DNA from: Cellvibrionaceae bacterium
GTDB taxonomy: Bacteria; Pseudomonadota; Gammaproteobacteria; Pseudomonadales; Cellvibrionaceae
Assembly: GCA_021151525.1 (NCBI GenBank)
Contig: JAGKXD010000007.1
Location: forward strand, 13,936 to 77,935
Direction of reading: 5' to 3'
Length of the DNA stretch: 64,000 nt
Positions 47,010 to 56,746 of this stretch are shown piece by piece (the stretch's first letter is position 1; each line of letters starts with the position of its first letter). A model generated the notes under the pieces. That model searched no databases. It worked only from the letters and a program-made list of their open reading frames with translations, and was not told the DNA's origin. A program made the translations under genes and the position numbers.

Positions 47010-48776
47010 CTACTGTGCAACTGGTAGCGTAGGAATCGCTTGGCTGCAATCACCTACCAAGGGCAAGTTTGCACATACATATTGACCCGCCGTGTTTTCG
47101 GTTGCAGCACCCGCTGGTGCAAGAGCATTCACGCGTTGTTTCCACAATTGCCAAAGCATAAAACCATCATTGGCTTGGCCTTTGTTTTTAATATATTTAA
47201 CAAGTGTTTCCACATTGTAATACTGGGTTGCCATATTATTTTGGCCGTTGAGAATATCTGCATCGTACACGGTGCCTGCGGGTGCGTTAATTTTTAACAC
47301 TGAACCACCGGCACCTTCTGGCGCTATCTCCATACCCATGTTGATCGGGCCGTTGTAAATTGCGCGATAAGACAAATAGCCTTCGCGTGGATCGTAATAA
47401 TCGCCTGCATCATATGACATGAGGTTGATGTAAGTGAGCTTGCTGCCTTGGCGTTTCACTAAATTGTACAGCGTGCCGCCGAAAGGTGAGCCCCATTGTA
47501 CTTTGCCTTCTTCAAATGCAGTTCCCTTCACGTAGTAAGCACCGGTTGACCAACCTGCAATAGAAATTCCCAAGCCTGCTCCGCGCGCTTGAATTTCGTT
47601 GTACAAGCTGGTGATTATGTTTTCAATTTCTGCATCTTTACTGCAGCTGAAATTTGCATCGTCGAGTTTATTACAGGCAGAGCTTGAAGACTCCCAATCT
47701 ATATCCACACCTGATGCACCTAAATCTTGTGCCAGTGCAACAATGCGAGGAGCATTAAAACGCGTCCATTGATCACCTTGGCTGTAAGACCATCCACCCA
47801 CAGAAATCCACACTTGTGTACCGCGATTTCTCAGTGCGGTAATGATGTTGCGTAAATCTTGTGCTTGCTGTGCACTGAAAACGCGTTGGCCATTGTTGGT
47901 ACTTGCGCCTTCTGCAAATTCAAATCCTGCAACAGATTGGTCAAATGCATAACTACCTTTTTGGTAAGTGGTATCTGGGCGCACAAAGGCCAAATGTAAA
48001 TTAGTAATGTAGTTAGGGATGTTCGCCGTTTTTAAATCGTAAATGCTAGTCAACCAAGTGCCTGCATAAGTTACGTAACGATGTCCGCCTGTCACCGAAC
48101 TTACAGATGACGAACTTTTTGAGCTTGTGCTGTTCGTCGTTGAGCTCACAGAAGAGGCAGAAGATTTACTGCTCGCGCTTGATGCAGAGCTCGCCGCACA
48201 AGGGCCGAGATTAATCCACACATCGCTTGCAGATGAGTGAGTGGACGGATCTTCATTTTGTGTCCACCATTTGGCTTGATATTTAGTGCCTTTGTAAACC
48301 ACTTGCATATCTTTGGTGTAAGTCGCAGTTGCGCTCCACTCAGACTGGCTCGGGCAATTGGACGTTGAAGAAATAGTAGAGCTAGCGACAGAACTGGCAA
48401 CGGAACTTGCTATAGAACTCGCAACACTAGACGCGCTAGATTTGCTAGAGACACTCGAAATACTTGATAGGCTAGAAGCACTGGACGTACTTGATTTGCT
48501 GGATGCAAGGCTAGAGGTTGCAGTGCAAGCGCCAAGGGTCGTCCACGCATTAGCTGCGGCCCAGCCTACTCCCGGTTCGTAGGGTCCGCCGGTAGAACAC
48601 CATCCACCCACATCACAGCGATAAGCATTGCCAACATTTTTAACAATCGCACCTGTTGCATAAGTGGAGCCGTTTACATATTGCGGCACGCTGGTGCAAT
48701 CGTACGCATACGCATGGCTTTGTGTCGATGCGAAAATTCCCGCAGCTCCCAAAAATAACCAAATATAATTCTTCAT
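47010..48776 (-). CDS. Secreted GH18 chitinase with two CBM5/12-like modules and poly-Ser linkers
   Basis: A 588-residue protein with a signal peptide ending SHAYA. An N-terminal module (about 26-85, with paired Cys and the pattern GNAYRCDVGGWCS) resembles a CBM. A poly-Ser linker and a CBM5/12 module (about 141-195, AKWWTQNEDP) follow. A second linker leads to the GH18 domain (about 232-588). The catalytic Glu362 lies in GVDIDWE, with ISVGGWSYS upstream. Chitin hydrolysis is the expected role. It is on the opposite strand to the starch genes and has no ATACGTAT site, so it belongs to a different control group. Confidence 0.93.
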   Translation of the reverse strand: MKNYIWLFLGAAGIFASTQSHAYAYDCTSVPQYVNGSTYATGAIVKNVGNAYRCDVGGWCSTGGPYEPGVGWAAANAWTTLGACTATSSLASSKSSTSSASSLSSISSVSSKSSASSVASSIASSVASSVASSTISSTSNCPSQSEWSATATYTKDMQVVYKGTKYQAKWWTQNEDPSTHSSASDVWINLGPCAASSASSASSKSSASSVSSTTNSTSSKSSSSVSSVTGGHRYVTYAGTWLTSIYDLKTANIPNYITNLHLAFVRPDTTYQKGSYAFDQSVAGFEFAEGASTNNGQRVFSAQQAQDLRNIITALRNRGTQVWISVGGWSYSQGDQWTRFNAPRIVALAQDLGASGVDIDWESSSSACNKLDDANFSCSKDAEIENIITSLYNEIQARGAGLGISIAGWSTGAYYVKGTAFEEGKVQWGSPFGGTLYNLVKRQGSKLTYINLMSYDAGDYYDPREGYLSYRAIYNGPINMGMEIAPEGAGGSVLKINAPAGTVYDADILNGQNNMATQYYNVETLVKYIKNKGQANDGFMLWQLWKQRVNALAPAGAATENTAGQYVCANLPLVGDCSQAIPTLPVAQ

Positions 48777-49227
48777 CTCTTTCCCCCTGGGTTTGTATTT
48801 AATGAAAATTTTTTAAAAACTTTTTTAGAACAGAGATAAAACAGAAACAAAATTTTGCGCAAACGAAACCCTATACCGCGTTTAGTAAGCGCAGTAGTGG
48901 CACATCAATGGCATTGAACTTCCTGAAAAAGACACGCGACAAAATCTCAGCGCTGTTGATAGGAACACTGAGTAAACGGGAAAAACTTATTGTTATTATC
49001 GAATGGCAGTAATTCACAACAAAAGGATTGCTGCCGGTTATATCACTAAGGGTCTAAACTTACGCCTGCAGGACAACGTTGTCAATTGGTGTAGTCAAAT
49101 TTTTTTGGAGGTGTGATCTGTGTGGCTTTAGGTCTTGCCAGTTGGTGCTTAGCTTCTGGATGCGTTTTATGGGTTTGGCGATTCAGGCAATCAGGTAGGC
49201 TAAGCTACCTGATTGCTCTCGCAGGTT
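48777..49227. other. Long region upstream of the chitinase gene
   Basis: A 451-base stretch without a gene. It contains the chitinase ribosome site (GGGGGAAAGAG on the minus strand), the candidate promoter at 49057-49085, and a 12-bp hairpin (49187-49198 with 49205-49216) just below the preceding lipoprotein gene, without T-run. Confidence 0.5.
49057..49085 (-). promoter_or_regulatory. Candidate promoter with palindrome upstream of the chitinase gene
   Basis: On the minus strand, TTGACA (49080-49085), 17 bp and TAAGTT (49057-49062). A perfect 12-bp palindrome GACAACGTTGTC (49072-49083) overlaps the -35 element, which would suit a repressor with a CG-centred site. The leader would be about 270 bases, which is long, so another promoter nearer the gene is possible. 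Confidence 0.35.
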
Positions 49228-49971
49228 TCAGCGTTTGGTAATTTTTAATGCTGCATCTACAAAATAAATTGTCGTGGTTCCTTCGTAGCCTGAATCAGTT
49301 CCAAAAATAGCCCAGATTGCGCCATTGGCATCACTATAGGTTGTGAATTTTCCGGGTTCACTTTTTAGTGTTTTCTTTTTGAAGGTTACATCTGCGTTAT
49401 CGCAATCCAAACCATTGGCGATATTGCCTATAAGCATGACATCGCTACCGCCTGCCGCCTGATTGTTCTTATCGATGTTTAATAAATAAAAGCCGGTGCC
49501 GTCGTTAACGGCTTTGGGTTCAATTTTGGCTGCACCCGCTTTGACATAAACCGAATCCCCGGGTGAACCGCCTATTCCAGAGCAGCCGCTGTGAACATTA
49601 GTGCCTAAGCCGAGTTCAAAATCAATTTCGTAACGCGTGTTGGGTTCAAATCCGGTAAATTTTTTGGCGATGAACATAAACAAATCATCACTGTGATTAT
49701 TGCCGCTAATTTTTATGCCTTTGCGATTTTGTCCAAGTGATGCGGGGAGTGCGGTGTAACTTGATGTGAGTTCATAAAAGGTCTCCTCACCCGCTGGGTA
49801 ATCCGCAAAGCCTGCTGTCCAGCCATCAGCGTTGGAGTTGAAATTGATATTAATAGTCTGCGTTTGATTGAGTGGTGGCCCTATATAAAGAGTGCCACCA
49901 CCACAGGCGCTTAACGCAGAAATCAGAAAGCTACCTGCGATTAATCTTAAAGCTTGGTGAGTGTGCGTCAT
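49228..49971 (-). CDS. Lipoprotein of unknown function
   Basis: A 247-residue protein that I do not recognise. A lipoprotein signal ends at Cys23 (LSAC) and is followed by GGG. The rest looks all-beta, with NINFNSNADGWTAGFADYPAGEE at the start (a pattern seen in secreted carbohydrate-binding or laminin-like sandwich domains), TRYEIDFELGLGTN and a C-terminal WAIFGTDSGYEGTTTIYFVDAALK. Two Cys pairs may form disulfides. It is upstream of the chitinase gene on the same strand, but 451 bp away. Function unknown. Confidence 0.7.
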   Translation of the reverse strand: MTHTHQALRLIAGSFLISALSACGGGTLYIGPPLNQTQTININFNSNADGWTAGFADYPAGEETFYELTSSYTALPASLGQNRKGIKISGNNHSDDLFMFIAKKFTGFEPNTRYEIDFELGLGTNVHSGCSGIGGSPGDSVYVKAGAAKIEPKAVNDGTGFYLLNIDKNNQAAGGSDVMLIGNIANGLDCDNADVTFKKKTLKSEPGKFTTYSDANGAIWAIFGTDSGYEGTTTIYFVDAALKITKR

Positions 49972-50210
49972 AGTTGAGTCTCATGGAATTGTTAAATCGA
50001 TGAGTCATTGTGGCGTCTTGTATGTTTTGATTCTGTGGCGAATATGTAGTGACTTGTAAAAAATTGTGCAGACAATTTGGCGTCCAAGTATTCCTGTTAC
50101 AAACTATTACAATTTTGTGCATTTGAATAACAGCTTTACACCTTCTAACCCGTATAGCATTTAGCGAATCGGTAAAAATAACTATTAATTATGTTTAGAA
50201 GGAGTCCGTT

Positions 50211-52307
50211 ATGAAAAAAATCATCCAATGTTTATGTATTAGCTTGCCTTTGGTTGCTTGTGGCGGTGGTGGAGGCAGTTCAGCAGAAACGCCTCGTATA
50301 CCGCAGCAAGTCAAAACTGACTACAGCAAGCTGAAGCAATCCAAACTCGAACCCGGCCCTTTAAAACAAGTTGCATCGGCTGATTTAGCAACCATGCTTA
50401 AAAATGGCTTGCGAATTTCGTTGCGCGATAACCAAAATTTTAATGAATTAGTTCGCGCAGCAACCTTGGGTGGCGATAAGTCATCCATGACTAGCGATGC
50501 CAAAAGCTCTGGCAATTTTTCTGGCACTAATGTGCAAGTAGAAAATGTTGATGAAGCAGATGTTGTTAAATATGACGGCCATTATATTTTTGCGGCAACG
50601 CCCGTAAATTATACAGATGAAGGCCCTAAAGCCGAGTTCAGAATTTTCTCAACCAATCCCGCTGCAGCAACCAGTACATTGGTGAGTACAACTGCGCTTG
50701 ATACGGCATATTGGGGTGATGTTTCAGATTTGTATTTAGTATCGGATGCTACCGCCACCAGCGGTTTGGTCACCATTCGTCGCTCCATGAACTTTATGTA
50801 TTTTGCGAAAGCGATGGCGGCCACTAATAGTGGTTCTACACCTGATGTGCCTGAGACGAGAGTCACGCAAGCATCTATTGTGGCGGGCGATTCAAAGCGT
50901 TTTATCATGCCGCAAAATATGGATCGTGGTGTAGAAATTTCTCTCTACGATGTACGCACGCCTGCAACACCCTCTAAAGCTTGGAATCTTGCGTTAGATG
51001 GCGATCTACTTGCTACGCGCAAAATTGGCAATATGTTGTACGTGGTTACGAGCTATGTGCCTGCAATATCCAATTTAATTTACGGTGCATCAACAAAAGA
51101 TGATTTAACAGAAAACGAAAAAATAATTGAATCAACTCCGCTCGATAAATTATTGCCAAACTATGCGATCAACGATGGTGCAGAGCAACCGCTCAATAAG
51201 GATTCTTGTTTAATTCCTGCAAGCGCGAAATCGAATGACGGTTACCTCAATTTAATTAATGTTACCGCGATAGATTTAAGCAAACAAAAATTAGTAAATT
51301 CTGTTTGTATTAATACCAATGTTGAAGGTGTTTATAGTTCGCTCAATAATTTATACCTTGGCGGATCTGATCCAGATAGATGGGAAGATTGGTCAAGTTT
51401 TTCGGTGATCCACCAATTTAAATATACCGATGCTGGTGTAAGTTATGTTGCCAGTGGAGGTGTAGAAGGTATTTTAGGTTGGAGCGAACCCTCTTATCGT
51501 ATGGACGAATACAAAGATGCTTTGCGCGTAATCACGACGCATTACAGTGAGCAAGGTGAGCCGGTACATCAATTAAGTGTGTTGCAAAAAGTGGCTGGTA
51601 AAAGTGAGTTGGCGGTTGTGGCGCAGTTGCCAAGCAAGGCGCAGCCAGAGCCTATTGGCAAACCTAAAGAAGATATTTATGCCATTAGATTCAACGGTGA
51701 CCGTGCATTTGTAGTGACCTTCGAGCGCAAAGATCCTCTCTATGTGTTGGATCTTGCTGATGCAAAAAATCCTAAAATTGCGGGGCAGTTAGAAATTCCG
51801 GGCTTCTCTACCTATTTGCGCCCAGTCGGCAAAAATTTCGTATTTTCTTTAGGCAATGAAGCAGATGAAAATGGTCGTCAAGGTGGAGTTAAAGTTGCTT
51901 TATATGATGTGCGCGATCTTGCAAGACCCGTAGAGGTTAGCAAGCAAGTTTTTGGTGATGCAGGAAGCTGGAGCGAAGCGCTTTATGATCCTCATGCGCT
52001 GTCATTTTTGCAAAATGGCGAAGATCAAGTTCGCGTAGCCTTGCCAATGATTTTGTATAAAGCTGATGCGGTAAAAGATGCTTGGAATTATGTATGGCTG
52101 AATAGTGGCCTGCATATGTTTGAGGTGAATGGCTTATCGGCAAACAAAGCCTCTTTGGATTATGTGGGGAATGTGATTGCTGAATCGAGTGAAACTGCTG
52201 AGTATCCATCATGGAGTGGTTATGATCGCAGTTTTCTGCATGATAATTCGATTTACTATGTACATGATTCAAAAGTGCTGGGTAATTTTTGGTCTGCTAA
52301 AAAATAA
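50211..52307 (+). CDS. Beta-propeller-domain lipoprotein
   Basis: A 698-residue protein with a strong ribosome site (AGAAGGAG) before the ATG. A lipoprotein signal ends at Cys17 (LVAC) followed by glycines. The segment GTNVQVENVDEADVVKYDG is the hallmark of the secreted beta-propeller family PF09826. Further blades are visible (for example KPKEDIYAIRFNGDRAFVVTF, DPLYVLDLADAKNPKIAGQL). The family is common in archaea and marine bacteria, and its role is not established. It is well separated from its neighbours and carries its own terminator. Confidence 0.88.
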   Translation: MKKIIQCLCISLPLVACGGGGGSSAETPRIPQQVKTDYSKLKQSKLEPGPLKQVASADLATMLKNGLRISLRDNQNFNELVRAATLGGDKSSMTSDAKSSGNFSGTNVQVENVDEADVVKYDGHYIFAATPVNYTDEGPKAEFRIFSTNPAAATSTLVSTTALDTAYWGDVSDLYLVSDATATSGLVTIRRSMNFMYFAKAMAATNSGSTPDVPETRVTQASIVAGDSKRFIMPQNMDRGVEISLYDVRTPATPSKAWNLALDGDLLATRKIGNMLYVVTSYVPAISNLIYGASTKDDLTENEKIIESTPLDKLLPNYAINDGAEQPLNKDSCLIPASAKSNDGYLNLINVTAIDLSKQKLVNSVCINTNVEGVYSSLNNLYLGGSDPDRWEDWSSFSVIHQFKYTDAGVSYVASGGVEGILGWSEPSYRMDEYKDALRVITTHYSEQGEPVHQLSVLQKVAGKSELAVVAQLPSKAQPEPIGKPKEDIYAIRFNGDRAFVVTFERKDPLYVLDLADAKNPKIAGQLEIPGFSTYLRPVGKNFVFSLGNEADENGRQGGVKVALYDVRDLARPVEVSKQVFGDAGSWSEALYDPHALSFLQNGEDQVRVALPMILYKADAVKDAWNYVWLNSGLHMFEVNGLSANKASLDYVGNVIAESSETAEYPSWSGYDRSFLHDNSIYYVHDSKVLGNFWSAKK

Positions 52308-52322
52308 TTATTGTAGGTAATA

Positions 52323-52360
52323 TAAATGCCCGCTTGTATTTTTATATAAGCGGGCATTTA
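52323..52360. terminator. Terminator between the beta-propeller gene and the DUF5989 gene
   Basis: A perfect 13-bp stem (52323-52335 with 52348-52360) and a 12-base AT-rich loop lie between convergent genes. Confidence 0.82.
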
Positions 52361-52375
52361 TTTGAAAATACCTGA

Positions 52376-52528
52376 TTAAAAAAGTGTATATATAAAAGTT
52401 GCTAGCGCAGATTGTTGGCTGGCAACTACCAGCGCGCCAAGTAATACTAAAATGATAACGATGGGCAGCATCCAGAATTTTTTTCTGACTTTTAAAAATT
52501 GCCATAGGTCTTTTATGAACTCTAACAT
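52376..52528 (-). CDS. DUF5989-like small membrane protein
   Basis: A 50-residue protein too short for usual ORF cut-offs. It begins MLEFIKDLWQFLKVRKKFWM, continues with one hydrophobic helix (about 20-37) and ends FIYTLF. This matches the small DUF5989 family often encoded beside SxtJ and carbamoyltransferase genes. Its ATG overlaps the stop codon of the SxtJ-like gene by one base (TGATG), so it is translationally coupled and part of the same operon. Probably it sits in the inner membrane beside SxtJ. Function unknown. Confidence 0.85.
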   Translation of the reverse strand: MLEFIKDLWQFLKVRKKFWMLPIVIILVLLGALVVASQQSALATFIYTLF

Positions 52529-52938
52529 CAGAATGGGTTCTCCAAATCTTTAGCGGTTAGTTTTTGAGTGCGATAAATTTTGTAGGACGCTTGGCTTTTA
52601 TCGAACCCAATTTGGTAATTTAATTTTTTACGTGAGCGCTGTAGCCAGCCTATAGGTGTTAATAACACAAAAAATAAAACCCCTAAAATAATACGTGTGT
52701 TAATCCAGCCCAATACGCCACCAATACGCATCCATATTTTTTGAACGGGGATTAAACTTGAAGGATGAACAAAAGCTTGCGCAAGTAAAATGATTGCAAT
52801 GATGATCGGCCACTTGGGGATTGTGCGTGAAAATAACCAAGGCAACACTATACAAAAAATAACTACAAATGCGGTTGCCATAGTGTACGCGAATTTGCGT
52901 AAGGCTTTTGTTGATGCGTCCAATTGAATGTCATTCAT
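52528..52938 (-). CDS. SxtJ-like membrane protein
   Basis: A 136-residue protein. The start at 52938 gives MNDIQLDASTKALRKFAYTM, the usual N-terminus of this group. A longer reading would overlap the carbamoyltransferase by 170 bases. Three hydrophobic segments follow (about 18-37, 41-57, 78-100), with the conserved PVQKIWMRIGGVLGWINTRIILGV segment near the middle (given here as PVQKIWM and GWINTRI). SxtJ was named in saxitoxin clusters and has no proven activity. It lies 7 bp after the carbamoyltransferase and overlaps the DUF5989 gene, so the three are one unit. Confidence 0.85.
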   Translation of the reverse strand: MNDIQLDASTKALRKFAYTMATAFVVIFCIVLPWLFSRTIPKWPIIIAIILLAQAFVHPSSLIPVQKIWMRIGGVLGWINTRIILGVLFFVLLTPIGWLQRSRKKLNYQIGFDKSQASYKIYRTQKLTAKDLENPF

Positions 52939-52945
52939 ATTGTGG

Positions 52946-54781
52946 TTAGTCCGGCGCAAAGGCTTGTTGGCGAACGCGTGAAATTGCTTCGCTAGATTGC
53001 TCTTGTCTATCCAATAGAATATTTCCCAAAACGAGATAGTCCATTTCGGTTCGCAGAAAACATTCGTAAGCTTCCAGCGGTGTACAAACGGGCGGCTCGC
53101 CGCGAACATTAAAGGATGTATTGATCAGTAATCCCCAGCCGGTTTTGGCTTTAAAGGCACGTAGCAGCTTTGTAAATTTCGGATTGGTTTTTTCGTTTAC
53201 TGTTTGCACTCGCGCAGAATAATCCACGTGGGTAATTGCAGGTAGTTGCGAGCGGGGTTGTTTTAGTTTTTCTATACCAAAGAGATTGTTGCTGGTGTCT
53301 GCAAGTCGCCACTGCTCTGCTACATCTGCCACTAGCAACATATAAGGGCTGGTGCGATCCAAATTAAAATAGGTGCTCACATCTTCTTCCAAAACAGCTG
53401 GTGCAAATGGTCGAAAAGATTCGCGATATTTAATTTTTAAATTCATGGTGGATTGCATGGTTGCAGATGCAGGATTGCCCAGAATAGAGCGATTGCCTAA
53501 TGCGCGTGGGCCGAACTCCATACGGCCTTGAAACCAGCCAACAACTTTGTCATCGGCAAGTGCTTGTGCAATTTTCGGATAAAGTTGTTCTTCTATTAAA
53601 TGTTGATAAGGCGCATTGATGCTTTGCAAATATTTTTCAATGGCTTGATTGTCAAATGCTGGCCCCAAAAAACTACTGTGCATATCGTCATCAATATTTG
53701 CTGTGCGCGCTTGGTCAAAGTATTGGTGCCAGGTTTGTAGTGCGGCACCTAAGGCACCACCTGCATCTCCTGCAGCGGGTTGAACCCAAATATGTTTAAA
53801 AATACCTGCGCGTAACAATTCACCGTTAGCAACACAGTTAAGTGCTACGCCGCCGGCCAGGCATAAATTTTCCATGCCCGTTTCTTGTTTGAGGCTGGTG
53901 GCAAGTTTAATCACTATGTCTTGTGTAACTTGTTGAATGGAGCGCGCCAAGTCCATGTCTTTTTGCGTGGGCGGCGTATCGGGTGAGCGTGGTGCACCCT
54001 CAAAAAGTGAGTGGAATTTTTCACTGGTCATGGTGTTGCCAGTACTGTAATTAAAGTAATCCATGTTGAGGCGAAAACTGCCGTCTTCTTTTACATCAAT
54101 TAAATGGTCATAAATTTTTTGAACGTAAACCGGCTCACCGTAAGGGGCGAGTCCCATTAATTTATATTCACCGGAGTTAACGCGAAATCCGCAGTAATAG
54201 GTAAAGGCTGAATAAAGCAGGCCAAGTGAGTGGGGAAATTGAATTTCCCATAGTGGCTGTAAATCATTGCCTTTGCCGACCCATGCAGAGCTGGTTGCCC
54301 ATTCGCCAACACCATCGAGACATAAAACGGCGGCTTCATTAAACGGACTAGGGAAAAATGCAGAGGCTGCATGTGATTGGTGGTGCTCTGTAAAAAGCAA
54401 TTTAGGTAAAGCTGCACTTTCACTGCCAATAATGTTGCGCAGCTCTCTGCGCAGCAATGTCTTTAGAAAAAGTTTTTCTTTTAACCAAATAGGCATGGAT
54501 TTTAAAAAAGAAGTGAATCCGCTTGGTGCATGAGCGAGATAGGTTTCCAGCAGGCGCTCAAACTTCAGCATGGGTTTATCGTAAAAAACGACAGTATCTA
54601 AATCGCTCAGCGAACATTTTCCTTCCGCTAAACAATAATTCACGGCTTGGGTGGGAAATGCAGCATCATGTTTTTTGCGTGTGAAGCGCTCTTCCTGTGC
54701 TGCGGCAATTATTTTACCATCAATAATTAATGCGGCCGCACTGTCATGATAATAAGCGGATATGCCGAGAATTTTTTTCAT
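52946..54781 (-). CDS. NodU/CmcH/SxtI-family carbamoyltransferase
   Basis: A 611-residue protein, the usual length. The N-terminal Kae1-like domain begins KKILGISAYYHDSAAAL and holds the metal-binding EHHQSHAASAF (His133, His134, His138). The C-terminal domain has RMEFGPRALGNRSI (420-433) and a late RGEPPVCTP motif. Family members transfer carbamoyl from carbamoyl phosphate, through a carbamoyl-adenylate, to hydroxyl groups of sugars or antibiotics (NodU, CmcH, TobZ). The acceptor here is not known. The membrane genes behind it and the SGNH genes divergent from it suggest an envelope or exported glycan. Confidence 0.93.
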   Translation of the reverse strand: MKKILGISAYYHDSAAALIIDGKIIAAAQEERFTRKKHDAAFPTQAVNYCLAEGKCSLSDLDTVVFYDKPMLKFERLLETYLAHAPSGFTSFLKSMPIWLKEKLFLKTLLRRELRNIIGSESAALPKLLFTEHHQSHAASAFFPSPFNEAAVLCLDGVGEWATSSAWVGKGNDLQPLWEIQFPHSLGLLYSAFTYYCGFRVNSGEYKLMGLAPYGEPVYVQKIYDHLIDVKEDGSFRLNMDYFNYSTGNTMTSEKFHSLFEGAPRSPDTPPTQKDMDLARSIQQVTQDIVIKLATSLKQETGMENLCLAGGVALNCVANGELLRAGIFKHIWVQPAAGDAGGALGAALQTWHQYFDQARTANIDDDMHSSFLGPAFDNQAIEKYLQSINAPYQHLIEEQLYPKIAQALADDKVVGWFQGRMEFGPRALGNRSILGNPASATMQSTMNLKIKYRESFRPFAPAVLEEDVSTYFNLDRTSPYMLLVADVAEQWRLADTSNNLFGIEKLKQPRSQLPAITHVDYSARVQTVNEKTNPKFTKLLRAFKAKTGWGLLINTSFNVRGEPPVCTPLEAYECFLRTEMDYLVLGNILLDRQEQSSEAISRVRQQAFAPD

Positions 54782-54892
54782 GAAAGCCTTTAATAGATTT
54801 ATTCTAATATCCCTATACTAAAGATGTGCTTCGCTTGATGCAATCACTGCTTTTGGTTAAGGTTAGGTAATTAATTTGGTGGATGAATAATA

Positions 54893-56743
54893 ATGAACTC
54901 AAGTAATCCTAAAGCTATAAGAAAATTTGTTTTTTGGTTAATTCTTGCATTAATACCTGTTATTTTCTTTGCGATTTTGGAGTTGGCGGTACGCTTATTA
55001 GGCTTGGGTTCGGATTACCCACTTTTTATTCCCGTAGAAAAGCAAACTGGTTATCTACAGCCAAATCCAGATGTGATTAAACGCTACTTTTCTCGTCCTG
55101 AATTGGCGCCACAAGTCAGTTCAGATACGCTCTATTTCCTTGCAAAAAAACCTGCTGATAGTTTTCGTATTGTCATTATGGGTGAGTCTAGTGCAGCAGG
55201 TTTTCCTTATGGTCGGTTTGGTTCGCCCTCGGGTATGTTAGAGCAGCGTCTTAAGCCGCTTTATCCCGAAAAAAATATCGAAATTATTAATGTCGCTATG
55301 GCTGCAATTAACAGCTATACACTGCGCGATTTTGCTCAAGAGGTTGCAGAAATTAAGCCTGATGTGGTGTTAATTTATGCCGGTCACAACGAATATTTGG
55401 GGGTTATGGGCGTAGGTAGTAGCCTCGCTGCGCGCGATAGTCGCTGGAAAACCCTCACTTATATTGCACTGCGAAAGTCGCATCTTTTTCAGCTGTTTGA
55501 TGCTGCTATTGTAGGCCTTCGTATGGAGGGTGCACCGGAAAAGCCAGCCAATGAACGCACGCTTATGGCCCGGGTAGCGGCTGATAAAAACATCCCCATT
55601 CGCTCACCTATTTATCAACAAGGATTGCGTCAATTCGAAGACAATATGGGCGATATTATTGCGTTGTTTTACGCTAAAAATATTCCTGTTGTACTGGGAA
55701 CTTTGGCGAGTAATGAACGCGACCAAGCGCCATTTTCTAGTCAAGCTCGCGGTGACCAAAAGCTGGAATCTCTGTTAAAAATTGCCAGGGATTTTGCAAA
55801 TGCAGGCGTAAATGCTGAGTCGGAAAAACGTTATTTGTCGGCAGTTTCTAGTTACCCTTTATCTGCAGGTGCGCACTTTGAACTGGCTAAAATTTACAGC
55901 AAAACAGGCAATAAGCCGGAAGCTTTAAAACATTATTTATTGGCTAAAGATTTGGATTTGTTACGCTTTCGTGCTCCCGAAGACATTAATAAAATTATCG
56001 TGAATTTGTCGTCGAGACAGGGCGTTTTTTTAGCCGATGTGCAGCAAGGTTTACGTTCAGAAACGTCTGAAAATTCGATTGGTTCTGAATTTATGTTGGA
56101 ACATTTACACCCCAATGCCGATGGTTATTTCTGGTTGGCAGAAGCTTACTTCCAAACATTATTGAACAATAAACTCTTGCCAAAACCTGACTTTGAATTA
56201 ACGGCAGAGCAGGCAATTAATTGGAAACCTATCACTAAAGTTGATGAGGTTTACGCGCATTGGACGGTGGCTAAGTTAACGTCAGATTATCCATTTACTC
56301 AAACACCTAAACCTTTTGCCATTGGCGAGTTGGACTCACCTGAAAAGCAATTGGCGGCAGCGCGTTATTTGGGTAAAAGTTCGTGGCTGGAGGTGACTCA
56401 AAAAGCCTTTGAATATTACCAAGAAGAAAAAGATTGGCATGCCGCTTTAATTGCTGTGGGGCAATTAAGTGATGCATTGCCAATGAATGCGGGAGCGGCA
56501 AAAATTGCTGCGCAAATAGCAATGGATTTGAACCTGACTCAATTGGTGTTGTTCTACTCTGAACGTGGTTTGCGCATGCAAGCCGATGATCAGGAACTGT
56601 TGATGCTTAAAGCGCACGCATTATTTATGGCTAAACGTTTTGCCGATAGTAAACATATTCTACAGCAAGTTATTAAATTAAATCCGCAGCATTCTATGGC
56701 GAGCGAATTTCTTAAAGAGCCTTGGGCAACATCTCTGGAGTAA
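54893..56743 (+). CDS. Membrane-anchored SGNH-like protein with TPR, first of a tandem pair
   Basis: A 616-residue protein. One N-terminal helix (about 11-35) anchors it, so the rest should be periplasmic. SGNH/GDSL hydrolase blocks are visible: GESSAAG with the likely nucleophile Ser99, AMAAINSYT with Asn140, GHNEYLG (164-170), and EHLHPNADGYFW with likely catalytic His406. A TPR-like helical insert lies near 300-350, and further TPR-type helices fill the C-terminus (about 510-605). No acceptor is known. It is divergent from the carbamoyltransferase by 111 bp, and 3 bp from its paralogue. Confidence 0.82.
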   Translation: MNSSNPKAIRKFVFWLILALIPVIFFAILELAVRLLGLGSDYPLFIPVEKQTGYLQPNPDVIKRYFSRPELAPQVSSDTLYFLAKKPADSFRIVIMGESSAAGFPYGRFGSPSGMLEQRLKPLYPEKNIEIINVAMAAINSYTLRDFAQEVAEIKPDVVLIYAGHNEYLGVMGVGSSLAARDSRWKTLTYIALRKSHLFQLFDAAIVGLRMEGAPEKPANERTLMARVAADKNIPIRSPIYQQGLRQFEDNMGDIIALFYAKNIPVVLGTLASNERDQAPFSSQARGDQKLESLLKIARDFANAGVNAESEKRYLSAVSSYPLSAGAHFELAKIYSKTGNKPEALKHYLLAKDLDLLRFRAPEDINKIIVNLSSRQGVFLADVQQGLRSETSENSIGSEFMLEHLHPNADGYFWLAEAYFQTLLNNKLLPKPDFELTAEQAINWKPITKVDEVYAHWTVAKLTSDYPFTQTPKPFAIGELDSPEKQLAAARYLGKSSWLEVTQKAFEYYQEEKDWHAALIAVGQLSDALPMNAGAAKIAAQIAMDLNLTQLVLFYSERGLRMQADDQELLMLKAHALFMAKRFADSKHILQQVIKLNPQHSMASEFLKEPWATSLE

Positions 56744-56746
56744 TTT

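Noticed and set aside
52939..53109. N-terminal extension of the SxtJ-like protein
   Set aside because: It overlaps the conserved end of the carbamoyltransferase and does not look like the family.
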